This document shows positions 1 to 10,505 of a stretch of DNA of 64,000 nt, in pieces. Numbering within the stretch: the first letter of the stretch is position 1; the number at the start of each line of letters is the position of its first letter. The notes beneath the pieces are model-generated. The model was not told where the DNA came from, ran no database searches, and was given only the letters and a program-made list of their open reading frames with translations. The position numbers and the translations under genes were made by a program. Source of the DNA: Onchidella celtica (taxonomy: Eukaryota; Mollusca; Gastropoda; Systellommatophora; Onchidiidae); contig OZ007571.1 of assembly GCA_963931925.1 (NCBI GenBank), positions 10,684,474 through 10,748,473 of the forward strand, in the 5' to 3' direction.

Positions 1-556
1 CCAAGCCCCACCGCAACACTATGTTAACTTTGTTCCAAGCCCCACCGCAACACTATGTTAACTTTGTTCCAAGCCTTACTGCAACGTTATGTTAACTTTG
101 TTCCAAGCCCCACCGCAACACTATGTTAACTTTGTTCCAAGCCTTACCGCAACACTATGTTAACTTTGTTCCAAGCCTTACCGCAACACTATGTTAACTT
201 TGTTCCAAGCCCCACCGCAACACTATGTTAACTTTGTTCCAAGCCATACCGCAACACTATGTTAACTTTGTTCCAAGCCCCACCGCAACACTATGTTAAC
301 TTTGTTCCAAGCCCCACCGCACAACTATGTTAACTTTGTTCCAAGCCCCACCGCACAACTATGTTAACTTTGTTCCAAGCCTTACCGCAACACTATGTTA
401 ACTTTGTTCCAAGCCTTACCGCAACACTATGTTAACTTTGTTCCAAGCCCCACCGCAACACTATGTTAACTTTGTTCCAAGCCCCACCGCAACACTATGT
501 TAACTTTGTTCCAAGCCCCACCGCAACACTATGTTAACTTTGTTCCAAGCCCTACT
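1..556. repeat. 34-bp satellite/minisatellite array (runs off the left edge)
   Basis: About 16 direct head-to-tail copies of a 34-bp unit begin at the first base of the window. Each contains ACTATGTTAACTTTGTTCC, with the palindrome GTTAAC at its centre, and the array decays after about 545. Units vary mainly in one short block (CCCCACC, CTTACC, CTTACT or CATACC), and two neighbouring units share CGCACAACT instead of CGCAACACT. Such shared variants suggest local unit-by-unit spread. The unit length is not a multiple of three and no frame stays open. The true array length is unknown because the window cuts it. Confidence 0.95.
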
Positions 557-1354
557 GCACCCATATGGTGTTTTCTTTTTTTTTCTCATAAAATTCGCCA
601 GTAATAGAACTGCAGAAAGACACAAGCCTTGGAAGACTGGCTCTGACCTTGCATTCAGATAAGTTTCCAAAGTAAACTCGGACATGCCCATTAAAGTCTG
701 AAATTTTAGCAAGTCTTATCTCCATTTTTGCACCAGGAGGTCTAACACAGGTGTGAAATAACAGGCCATGGACAGAGTTTCTCTAATGCATCTGAATAAA
801 ATATTTCATCTGTTCTTCACAATTTGGTTTTCTTCAAGTCTTCCAAATGGAAGATAAAACAAACAAACGATGCATTGTTGAATGAAGGTAAACATGAACA
901 GACAGCCGGTGTTCTTAGTTAAACATTGCGATTAGATAGATAAATATTAATTGTGCATTATAAGAGCAGGTTTTAAGCTTCATCACAGCAAATGTCATTA
1001 TATATCAGTGACTGTCACAAATGTCTGGCGCTGTAAATGTATGCTTTGTGGGAAATTTTCATGACGTGAGAAATATAATCATAGGTTTGGAGGTTCACTG
1101 TATGATATTTGCCTGGTTTACAAAGATAGAATTAGCCCCATACATCACGCAGACCATAGTGCAATGTTTGAAAAAGGTCTCTTTTCCAGGGTTTCGTTGT
1201 CATACGAAAGTTCCGAAACGCTACATAATATCTGAGACAAAGCCTTAGAATAAATGGATGTTCTGCTGATCTTGTAGTCACTGGATGGCAAACCTGTGAT
1301 ATTTGTCTTCGTAAGTGGCAAGCAGACAAAATCTAATTCCCACAAACTGTCCCC
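557..1354. other. Unique AT-rich DNA, no gene seen
   Basis: Non-repetitive sequence between the satellite and the first foldback element. Open frames here are short and resemble no family I know. No splice-bounded exon, RNA gene or repeat could be supported. Confidence 0.6.
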
Positions 1355-1356
1355 TA

Positions 1357-1645
1357 AAGGCCTGTTTACACTGGTAGATTTTAGGAATAGAAAAAAAGAA
1401 TGGGGGACTGTGTGGGAAGAATTCTCCTGGCGTTCCGTCTTTTGTTTTCCGAGTTCCCCCTTCGAAACATGACCAAAACAAACGATGGGCATCCGTTTCT
1501 CATTCAGAAAACGGACCAGTGTAAACAAACAGCTTTTCGAAGGGGGAAATCGGAAAACAAAAGACGGAAAGCCAGGAGAGTTCTTCCCACACAGACCCCC
1601 ATTCCTTTTTTCTATTCCTAAAACCTACCAGTGTAAACAGGCCTT
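1357..1645. mobile_element. Foldback/MITE-like element with about 112-bp inverted arms
   Basis: The left arm (1357-1468) starts AAGGCCTGTTTACACTGG and returns in reverse complement as the right arm (1534-1645). Only scattered mismatches and no large indel are seen along about 112 bp. The spacer is about 65 bp and carries another copy of the CCAGTGTAAAC motif at about 1516. TA lies immediately outside both ends (1355-1356 and 1646-1647), as expected for a Tc1/mariner-type TA duplication, though a 2-bp match is weak. No transposase is encoded, so it would be non-autonomous. Open frames across it on either strand are by-products of the mirrored arms. Confidence 0.8.
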
Positions 1646-1647
1646 TA

Positions 1648-1908
1648 GAATGTAAATGTTCTAACTCTTTTCATCAACTTTTGAGAAATTGATGTCTGAA
1701 GTTTCATGTGCTCATAGCTTTTAGAGATACAAAAGTTTTTTTGTTTTTTTAAATTAATACTTACAAATTACATACCGAATCCGCTCGATACTTTGACACA
1801 CAATGGAGAAGGTCTGTAGAAGTATTGTGTAGTTTGTAACTCGGTTCAGCCAAAACGTGGAGATAGAACCTTGTTATTCCGAGAGGACGATACCCTATCA
1901 GTGTCAGC
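1648..1908. other. Unique AT-rich spacer
   Basis: Short unique segment with a T-rich run near 1735-1750. Nothing else was recognised. Confidence 0.5.
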
Positions 1909-2317
1909 TTAGAGAACCTACAGACATGACTGACATAGGGCATACTGGAGGATAGCATTGCCCTTGTAGAGAACCTACAGTCATCACTGACCCCGGGCAT
2001 CCAGGAGGATAGCATTGCCCTTGTAGAGAACCTGCAGTCATCACTGACCCCGGGTATACAGGAGGATAGCATTGCCCTTGTAGAGAACCTACAGTCATCA
2101 CTCTCCCCGGGCATACTGGAGGATAGCATTGCCCTTGTAGAGAACATACAGTCATCACTGATCCCGGGCATACCGGAGGATAGCATTGCCCTTGCAGAGA
2201 ACCTGCAGACATCACTGACCCCGGGCATACTGGAGGAGAGCATAGCCCTTGTAGAGAACCTACAGTCATCACTGACCCCGGGCATACTGGAGGATAGCAC
2301 TGCCCTTGTAGAGAACC
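1909..2317 (+). repeat. 57-bp minisatellite, about 7 copies
   Basis: Direct repeats of a 57-bp unit carrying GAGAACCTACAGTCATCACT and CTGGAGGATAGCATTGCCC. Since 57 is 19 x 3, each frame holds its phase through the array. The first copy differs most and contains TGA and TAG in the frame that is open in all later copies. The last copy is cut short after GTAGAGAACC. The minus strand is also open, so open length alone does not prove coding. Confidence 0.92.
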
Positions 2318-2331
2318 AACACTATTGCTAA
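1939..2331 (+). other. Possible exon or former exon: open frame of 19-residue repeats (no ATG)
   Basis: From just after TAG at 1936-1938 to TAA at 2329-2331, this + strand frame is open for 130 codons. It reads as about six and a half copies of VENLQSSLTPGILEDSIAL. Differences between copies are mild: Leu/Ile, Asp/Glu, Thr/Ser and Val/Ala, plus several synonymous third-base changes. The unit looks amphipathic and could be helical. There is no ATG, and I see no convincing polypyrimidine tract before an AG at the left end, so a complete exon is not shown. It could be a repeat-protein exon, a dead one, or a minisatellite open by chance. The family is not recognised. Confidence 0.25.
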
Positions 2332-2760
2332 AGGACCGTGGTATTTTCCATGCTGACTGTAGTCAAACAGTGAACATAACTCAGTATTTTCCCTATTCAG
2401 CTATGTAGTTTGACTGCTGTTCCCTGACAACGGCTCCGCATGAATGGTAGAAATCACTGAGAAAACGAACAAGGGACGATAAACATTTAGCCTAGAATCC
2501 CGAAGTGATACTTACATGGGCTTTTTAGGTATTATTTGCTAGATATTTCTGAAGCAACTCCAGATTTTGTTGGGCAGGCTCTTGAACACAGGGCAGGGAG
2601 GCTGAGTTTTAGGGTGGTGAAAGAGAATAATAATTGGAGGAAAAATTTGAAGGCAAACAAAAAGTGTAATGTGGAAGGAAGTCAAAGAGCATAGAAAGAG
2701 AGATGGACAGAGAGTCTGTGGGAAAAGTTCAAGAATAAGAAAGAAAGTATCAAATGTGGA
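2332..2760. other. Unique DNA, no gene seen
   Basis: Non-repetitive until purine richness rises from about 2690. Frames crossing into the neighbouring GA tract are low-complexity. Confidence 0.5.
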
Positions 2761-2770
2761 GAACGAGGAA

Positions 2771-2781
2771 GGGAGAGAGAC

Positions 2782-2878
<97 letters not shown>

Positions 2879-2944
2879 AGAAGAAGAAGAAGAAGAAGAA
2901 GCAAATTGATTGTGAGAGAGATAGAGAGAGAGGGAGAGAGAGGA
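2771..2944. repeat. (GA)n / (GAA)n compound microsatellite
   Basis: Interrupted (GA)n with GACA units, then a pure (GAA)n stretch at about 2875-2901, then GA-rich decay. It gives Arg-Glu frames on + and Leu-Ser frames on -, none of them genes. Confidence 0.95.
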
Positions 2945-3848
2945 AAACAGAGTAAGCACAAGAGAGACAGTGGAAGAAATTTGTACTGCTCGAGCGTAAA
3001 CAGAGTGAACAAATAATTTACTGCCCAAATAGTTCACCAGTGAAATCTCATTTCCTCCTCCATTTCTGTCCACCACTGGAAAAGCAAATTACATAAAGAT
3101 AGAAAAATGACCAATGAATACATTTCGTACACATAACATTCTCCTAAATAAAAATAACTGCTGTCATAAAATTCCTCACACGAAACTATTAAGAGTCATC
3201 GCCCGAAAACTCTTTGCAGCGAATACTGTCTGACCGCATACGCAACAGGAAACACGGGAACCATTCATAAAATTCTCACACTGGCTGTAACCGCAAAACC
3301 CAAGGAATGAAAGAAATTCAGACACATCGTTCTTTTTTTTCTTTTTTTCATCAAGAGACGCCTTGAACAAGCTGCTCATTGCTCCTTGCATACACACACA
3401 CGTGCATGACGGAAAATGAAGCGTCTATGTCAAGACTATGCTATGAGTTATCATTGCCCGCAAGATTAGCCAGCGACACATGTATTTTCTAATCTTCCAC
3501 GACAAGATAACCAAGCGGTACTTGGCCATGGGCAATGGCTGGGATGTGATCGTGTCAAACAGCTTGTTCACATCTATTCCAATGATTTATTTACTTGTCA
3601 TTTATCATGCTCTCCGGGGTGTGAATTCGTATTTTGAATGTGTCAGTGTTCTGTCTTTTGCAAGGTTTTAATCTCCAACTTGAAGCAGCTTCAACGTAAA
3701 AACGGCGGCCATTTTATCACTATATCAAAATGTTTGCAAAAATGAAATATCCAATATTCCAACTGCACTACGGATCATGGAAATGAGCGTAGGACAAAGA
3801 ATGATTGTAGTGTGCATTTTAAACAACAAAACTGCATAGAGAAAAACA
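2945..3848. other. Unique AT-rich DNA, no gene seen
   Basis: No tandem repeat or inverted pair was found. Open frames are at most about 73 codons and unrecognised. Confidence 0.55.
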
Positions 3849-4006
3849 TTAACCCTTTGGAGACAATAGGTCCGATGTATCGCCGCGGAGTCGAAGTACG
3901 AAAAAGACGGCGAGGCCGATCCATCGGTCGGTCAATGCAACCCTCGTCATTAGCTCCGTCTTCTTGGCACCGAAACCCCATTTAGGCTCGGTCCCTAAAG
4001 GGTTAA
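3849..4006. mobile_element. piggyBac-like MITE candidate, 150 bp between TTAA duplications
   Basis: TTAA (3849-3852) is followed by CCCTTTGGAGAC. The far end, read on the other strand, is CCCTTTAGGGAC, then TTAA (4003-4006). TTAA target duplications with ends starting CCCTTT are characteristic of the piggyBac superfamily. The match over the first 12 bases is 10 of 12. The interior is GC-richer than its surroundings and encodes no transposase, so it would be a non-autonomous derivative. The short terminal repeat leaves some chance of coincidence. Confidence 0.55.
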
Positions 4007-4318
4007 AATACATACACCTACTATTGTCTTCTCTTAATTCTGAAGAATGTGAAGTCGGTTCAGTAGTAACAAACCCGACCCTAGAACAGAATTATGTATG
4101 GATTTTGCGTGGTACATTCACCAACTAAACGGTTTTCAACGTGTCGCCAGTGATACTAGATTTCTAGCTATATTTTCATTACGATGATTTACTAAATTCC
4201 GCGCAGCAAACAAAAGGCTGTTCCCCTAGAGACTACAAAACTTAATTTAGTAACAATTCTTAATTCTGTTACAACAGTAATGTTGTTGGTATTTGCGTGC
4301 TTAATAGAAATTACAGTA
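4007..4318. other. Unique AT-rich spacer
   Basis: Lies between two MITE-like elements. No gene or repeat recognised. Confidence 0.5.
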
Positions 4319-4667
4319 CGTCATGGTGTTGACCTTTTGGCCTAAGTCATTTTTTGCACTTCTGAGAAAATCGCAAAAAAAAAAAAACAACACTTATTTA
4401 TTCTTATGCAATGCAGTCAGAATTAGGCCAAAATGTCTCTAGGTAAAACTGACCATCATCCTCGTTGGCTGAAACAACCCCAGAATCAAAATGGTCTATG
4501 TCTATGAATGAGAGGCTATTACAGAAAGTTTTATTTTCAGGATAATGGCTTGGCACTTTTGAATGATTTTTACATTAATAGATGCACCATGGATAGGGCA
4601 ATGACGTAACAGGTACATTCTGTTTTGGCTTAAGTCTGACTTAGGCCAAAAGGTTAGCACCATGACG
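4319..4667. mobile_element. Foldback MITE candidate with 31-bp terminal inverted repeats
   Basis: The left end (4319-4349) begins CGTCATGGTGTTGACCTTTT and continues GGCCTAAGTCA. The right end (4637-4667) is its reverse complement with two mismatches. The right end also carries an inner palindrome, TTTTGGCTTAAGTC followed by GACTTAGGCCAAAA, and another TTAGGCCAAAA lies near 4424. AGTA sits directly outside both ends, a possible 4-bp target duplication. No transposase is present and the superfamily is not assigned. Confidence 0.65.
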
Positions 4668-5049
4668 AGTAGTTCTTTTCTGTTCTGTAGTACGCATGCA
4701 CGCACACACGCGGAAACGCGCACTTTCTTCGACACTAACTGAAATGAAGCTGTATGTCAAAGATAGTAGGTCTACATGATTGTCAGTGAAAAGATAAACT
4801 CTTAGAAAAAGTAAAAATGAATGAAAAGACTCAGAAGCCGTTGGAAACAAATGATTTCATCCATGGGGTCAACATAACATTTCAGTTTAGTGACTGACCT
4901 GTCAGTGACACTGAACTTTGTACATTCATGGAGTTGTCTGAAGTTGCTGGTGGACCTGACACTTACCCTAGCCGTGAATGGACAAAATGACAAGGGGAGA
5001 GAAAGCTGGTACCAATACCGAATGTAATCTAGAGTTCACGCCCTTTTCC
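4668..5049. other. Unique DNA, no gene seen
   Basis: AT-rich, non-repetitive, with only short unrecognised frames. Confidence 0.5.
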
Positions 5050-5375
5050 ACCGTAACAAATCTATTCCCGTAATTATGACCCACCCTTTCCTGTCGACGC
5101 AGACCCGTGGAGCCAAATAAAAAATAGAAATCTATCTGGCCAAAGTAAAGCTTCCTGGCCTAAGGCTGTAGGAAAATCTATTTCCACAGTGCCGGCCATT
5201 GTTCAGCCGTGGCCAAGCATCTCCGATCAATATTGGTCCAATCTTTGTCCGGGCACATTCGGCAAGCAATGACTACTGGGTCCTGGCCAACCCCGTGATG
5301 CTAGCTCGTGCTAGCTCGTGCTGTCTTCATCAACATGGCGGCCGCTGAGATGGCGCTATCATCGCTGATTCATTA
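5050..5375. other. GC-richer unique island, possible regulatory element
   Basis: A non-repetitive stretch with higher GC than its flanks. TGGCC recurs several times (about 5140-5290), and a 10-bp duplication GCTAGCTCGT lies near 5301-5321. It ends near 5334 with CATGGCGGCCGC and GATGGCGC, which resemble the ATGGCGGC core bound by YY1 in animals. No open frame of interest. Calling it regulatory is inference from composition only. Confidence 0.25.
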
Positions 5376-5518
5376 CGCCCTAGGCTTTATTCTCCCCCTC
5401 ACAGGAGGAATTGAAAAAGTGGGAACTGGGGGGAATAAATAGATGGATAGATAGATAGACTGACAAGATGACAAACAGGAATACAGATAGAGAGAAAGAT
5501 AGACTTGCAGTCATGGGA

Positions 5519-5632
<114 letters not shown>

Positions 5633-7147
5633 TCCAAGGTTGAGAGACAGCCGGGTTCCAGAGGATAACTGATATAGGATAGACTAAAAAAAAAAAAGTT
5701 CCTTTTCTCCATGAAAGTAACGACCACCCCTTTAGCCCGATAAAGTTCAAATGAAAATGGTAGCAACCAGGACCACGAGTTGTAACGCGCTTCAATTCAT
5801 TACAAAATGCAAGACAAAAAAAGGGGGTAGGGGAGAATAACATAATTGGGGAAACAATTGAGGAAAAAAAACAACACCAAACACAAACATGGAAATAATT
5901 TCATTACAATAAGCCAACACCATCCCATTTCGGTTGTGTTATCAAGCGGTACATGATGTATGGCCATACATCTCACGGCTTGAGCCCTCATATCCCTGGG
6001 CAGAGCTTAGATAACATCTCTGACATCACCGATAGCACAAAATTGGCAAGAAACTGCGAGCGGGCAGTTAGAGGGAATCAAACACATCTCTCCGTCGTGT
6101 TTGAAGGGATGACGAGGGCTCTATGCTAGACCTGGGCGAGGAGGAGGAGACCTGGAAACAAATTGACGGCGACAACTAAAGGTTTGAGGTCCAAGTCGCA
6201 GAAATCCAAACATCAAAATTTTGAAATGACCCCGAAATTATTTTCTGATTTATCGGTGTCTGAGCTCAATCTTACACCCTGAAGTTTCAATCTCGACATG
6301 AAAGTCCTCAGCCCTGAAACCGTCCAATTCGACTTGACACGCCAATGTAATCTTTAAGTTGTTCCAAACTTTTGCACCAATGAGAGGAGAGAAACAAGGC
6401 GGCAGAAGCAGTAACGGCCATCCTGGATCTTCAATTTTTGTTGTTGTTGTTGTCCGTCCATGAAGGCGGATGTGACGGATGTTGCTCTAATTCAATCTAG
6501 TCTTTTGGCAAGAACTGAAACTTTAGATATTTCATCTCAATTTCCTTGGTAATTACAAACGTTCAGAGTTGAAGAGTGCGACTGATACCCGATTTGATTT
6601 CAGCTTCCTGGCCCCTTAAAGGCCTTCATTCCGATATTTTACAGTTTCTTGAGTCGATCTGGAAACGATGACTCCACAGTGCAGACCACGACATCGTACA
6701 CGGTCCACGTCTGAGAGAGGTGGTGGGGGAAGGATGGGTGGAGAGGAGGCTGGTGGTGCGGACGAGTAGTCTCACAATCAGATTAGCGATAATGAATTTT
6801 CAGTGAGCATTCTTCCGCCGCCGCGGCAAGTTACGTGAAAATATGGAGCTGTCACTGTGGAAGGTTCTAGATCGGGGTCCCGGAAACTGCTGGATGCAGG
6901 AACTATCAGTCGTAGACAAACATTGCTCGCCCTGTTTGTTAGCTAGACATTTCGGTGTCCACTGTCTGTTCATGTAGCTCTGCTTGCCAGAGAAAGGAAG
7001 CCACGCAGTTCAACGTTCTGTGGATATTGCTTTTTGTTTCTTTCGGCTGTTCTTCGTGCACTCAGATTAATTTCTTTTTCCTTCCTTCCTGTCTTTCTCC
7101 GGGTGTCTAGACACATATTTTCTTAACCTCCAACTTTCTTATTGTCT
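5633..7147. other. Unique DNA without a recognisable gene
   Basis: Mostly unique. It includes a short (TTG)n at 6439-6450 and a GC-richer stretch at about 6660-6900 with a purine-rich part at 6718-6750. Open frames are short. No RNA gene or exon could be supported. Confidence 0.5.
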
Positions 7148-7440
7148 GCAATCTTGCATCTGTCAGTATTCTTCTCTGTCTTCCTAATGGCCACGCCCTC
7201 TCTTTTTTCTCCTCTCTGTCCTTCTCTCTCTCTCTCTCTCTCGCTCTCTATCCTTCTTTCCCTCTCTCTACGCAATCTTGCTTCTGTCAGTAATCTTCTC
7301 TGTCTTCCGAATGCCCCCTCTCTCTTTCTCCCTATCTGTCGTTCTCTCTCTCTCTCTTTCACTCTCTGCCCTTCTTTCCCTCTCTCTACACAATCTTGCT
7401 TCTGTTAGCATTTCTTTCTGTCTTCCTAATAACCTCCTCC
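7148..7440. repeat. CT-rich tandem repeat, about 120-bp unit, 2.4 copies
   Basis: CAATCTTG(C)TTCTGT-type starts occur at 7149, 7273 and 7391, giving periods of 124 and 118 bp. Each unit runs from this unique head through TTCTCTGTCTTCC into a (CT)n tract and ACACAA or ACGCAA. It is a minisatellite built on a (CT)n core. Confidence 0.85.
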
Positions 7441-8689
7441 CCCCTCCCCCCGTCCCTCTCTCTCTTTCTTAATATCGTATTTCAGAGGTATCTGAACCAA
7501 TTATCTCTGTCTCGCTGTATTTTCATTCTCTTTAGTCTGGATAACATCATCTCCCTTTACGTAATGCCAGTAATACAATTTCACCTCTGTAGTTGCCAGC
7601 ATTTTATGTGAAGAAATATCACTAATTTATCATTTTCTCCGCTTGCTCATCTTTCATTAACTTTCCGTCGTATGCCAACATCTTTCCGACAGTCTGAAGT
7701 GAGATCAAGAAATGTCGGTTACCTGCAATATTCTTTTACTTCCACTTGAATCTGACGATGTATAGTATTCAAAGAGATTTTCAAAACACCTGTGCATTAG
7801 CGGAACTTTCATTCAAAATTCAAAGGAATACTTTCTGAGAGACATCTCAGATAATAATACATCATGGCCGCTTATGTTTTGTAATATTTCCACACAAGCG
7901 TGCAATACACTGAACTGAATGAAGTCATTAAACACGGCTCACCCCAAAGTTGACCTGTGGAAATTGAAATTGCGCTGTACACATCTAGATAAGTGAGGTA
8001 CCTTTGAAATCTTGTCGGGTGGAGGATTCCTGCATTTAAAACCCATTTCTTTTTAGACAAAAAACGCTCCTTCCCCCTCCCAAACACCGAAAACTGAACC
8101 ATCGTGAACTTTTTCTTCAAGCTAAAGATTTGAGACCCACAGACAATGTTGTTAAATTTCTTACATTAGAGAATCGATGGCTTGGACAAACATGAAGTAG
8201 TGGGTGATATGTGTTAAAAAGATGAGTAATTTTGTGGGAATCTTAACTTTCAGATGGGCTAGTGGCTTACGACAGCTGCCTGGACGCGCCAAAAAAGCCT
8301 CTGAGATTTTCACCCAGTGTAATTAAGAAATGACGAATCAAATACAAACATTCTGAAGGACACAGCCACTCAAAAGACATCTTGAAAAAAACCAAAACAA
8401 ATTACTTTAAGAACTTTTAAAGTTCCTATCAAAACAACAGCCACCGCTCTCTCTCACTTGCTACTGCTGGCTACATTTGGTATTGTCATGTTTTAAAAAA
8501 TAGCTGTAACTGTGGTTTGCCGGATTTATTATGGCTGCAAAATGCACTGACAAAGTGAACCAAAAAGTTTCAGTTTTTCCGAGCTTGAAACGTTTTCCTG
8601 GTGCAGTAAACTCTCTGAACTCTCACGCCATTTCCTACCAAAGGTGTTGATGTTTGCTGATTTGTAATTAAGCAAGTGACAGCTGAAGG
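7441..8689. other. Unique AT-rich DNA, no gene seen
   Basis: Pyrimidine-rich decay to about 7480, then AT-rich unique DNA. No repeat or exon was recognised. Confidence 0.5.
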
Positions 8690-9090
8690 CGCACACACGG
8701 CGCACACATGTTTACAAATTTCATTCCAAACCTCAGTTTAAAGACCTTTGAACTAGGAGAAGAGGAGAGAAAACTGAGACGTGCCGGGAAGGCTGAAGGC
8801 AGGACCACCAACACTGCACTTTCCAACACCAAGCGTGTAAATGGCCATCCCTGGGCAATCTGGCAGCATTTACTCTCATCACAGAAAAGGTCACAGGTCG
8901 CTGGCCAGACTAACCTTTCCATTGGAGAGTCCCTAGACAACAGGGGTGCCAGGTTTGTGTACAATTTGTCATTTAATTTCGTGGCCGGCTTTTTTGGATC
9001 GCTGCGGTGTTTGCAGCCTTCTTGCCCAGAGACTGACCTTAAGACAGAGCCTATGAAAGCCAAACAGACAGATACATGGCTGGTGGAAAC
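8690..9090. other. Unique island open on both strands; exon or conserved noncoding element candidate
   Basis: About 400 bp of non-repetitive, moderately GC-rich sequence. It is open for 128 codons on + (8708-9094) and 131 codons on - (8668-9063). Neither translation resembles a family I know. The composition is unlike the AT-rich flanks and contains TGGCCAG and CAGGGGTGCCAGG motifs. It might be a conserved noncoding element or a chance open stretch. Confidence 0.2.
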
Positions 9091-10505
9091 TTAGGTGAAG
9101 ATCTGTCCAATAATTTCGATGTAAACTTGATGGATACACGACACTGACAAAATATGAAAACATAGAAAAGAAAAAGGAGAACAAAGAAGGAGTAGAACAG
9201 AGAAATCATGATGTCATGAAATAATGTGGTTTCATTCCATTTTCTCACTTTGCGCGTAACGCTGTCACAGTTAATGCCGTACGATAAAGAGAGCGAGGAA
9301 TTTTGTGTTGCGTTTGCCGAGGCGAAGTCAGTGCTTACACCTAACGTGCATGCATCAACAGGAATACGGGTAGTTTTTCTGCGTTGTTCCGTTGATGGGT
9401 GCACATTCATAAACTTGTTTCCTGCCCAAGTTCTACCCCGCATTGTACTGCTCTATTCATTTTATTGTAATTATTTCTTTTACTGGGCGTTTTTGTTTTT
9501 TTCGTATGATGGACTAATTAACTCACTCACCTATCCGTTCCTTGCTTTAGGAGCGCCAATGACATCATGAAGGAAATTCAACAATGTCAAACTTGTGTTC
9601 TCATTTAATCCATGAAATCGATATCCCCTTCCATGTTTTTAACCTCTTTGAGACGAACTGACGGACATAATCTAGCAATAATTTACACACGCATTCAATT
9701 GCCCACCCCCTTCACCCTTTTTTTTCATCCAACGCTTTTAGTTGACGTTGGACTGTGGGTGTGCGACACGAGAGTTCACTGGATAAAAAAAAAAAAAAAG
9801 AAAAGAACGTACAAGAAAGGACACGAAGTGAAATTAATTATCAGCGAGGCCGAAGATGTAATTGAAAACAAAAAATTAAGAAGGAAAGAACATAGAGCTC
9901 TATGTCATTTTTTGTTTTGTTTAAATAGGGAGTGGACGAGAAACCTTATTATCTACTCAATTATTCTAGCAAAAATTTCCATCTCAATAATAATAATAAT
10001 GAAATATTGAAAGGCAATACTGGAGGCCACAGACACATCAAGACAAACTTCAGCTCTCATGTAATGAGTTACATAATCCCGTACACATAAGGACACACGT
10101 CCGTATCGATTAGTTACAGGGACGATTGACTTGTAACTGAACGTTGATGCTGATGGCATTGTCGTGTTTACCAGAGCTGTTTATGTCCCAGGCCTGCTCT
10201 TGTGTGATCAAATTCCACTCGACATTTCATCATGCATCAAACATACAGCACGGGATTTCTAGACCAAAACTATGTTACATGTAGTGTCATCTCCAGTCGG
10301 TGAACTGTGTGCCAGATGTAGGGACATGCAGCAAGTTGACACATATTTGACGGGAATTAGATCAGTCACGGCTGCCGCCACGTGCGTGTAATTCACGAGG
10401 ACATTCAAGAACAACGGCCATCGCCGATGAAAGGAAAGACCTGCAGTAAAAAATATCCTTCTCGTAGTTTCACAACTGAAAGTCTCGCCTCCGGCATTTG
10501 TATTT
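9091..10505. other. Unique DNA, no gene seen
   Basis: Contains A-runs near 9784-9800 and a short (TAA)n at about 9988-10002. Frames of 114 codons (9226-9570) and 132 codons (9612-10010) occur but the residues are low-complexity or unrecognised. Confidence 0.5.

Noticed and set aside
1761..2300. 179- and 122-codon minus-strand frames over the 57-bp repeat
   Set aside because: The period divisible by three keeps several frames open. The + strand shows more conservative residue changes, so the minus frames are the weaker reading.
9206..9570. CATGATGTCAT / ATGACATCATG inverted pair 350 bp apart
   Set aside because: Only about 11 bp match with no target duplication; expected by chance in this amount of DNA.
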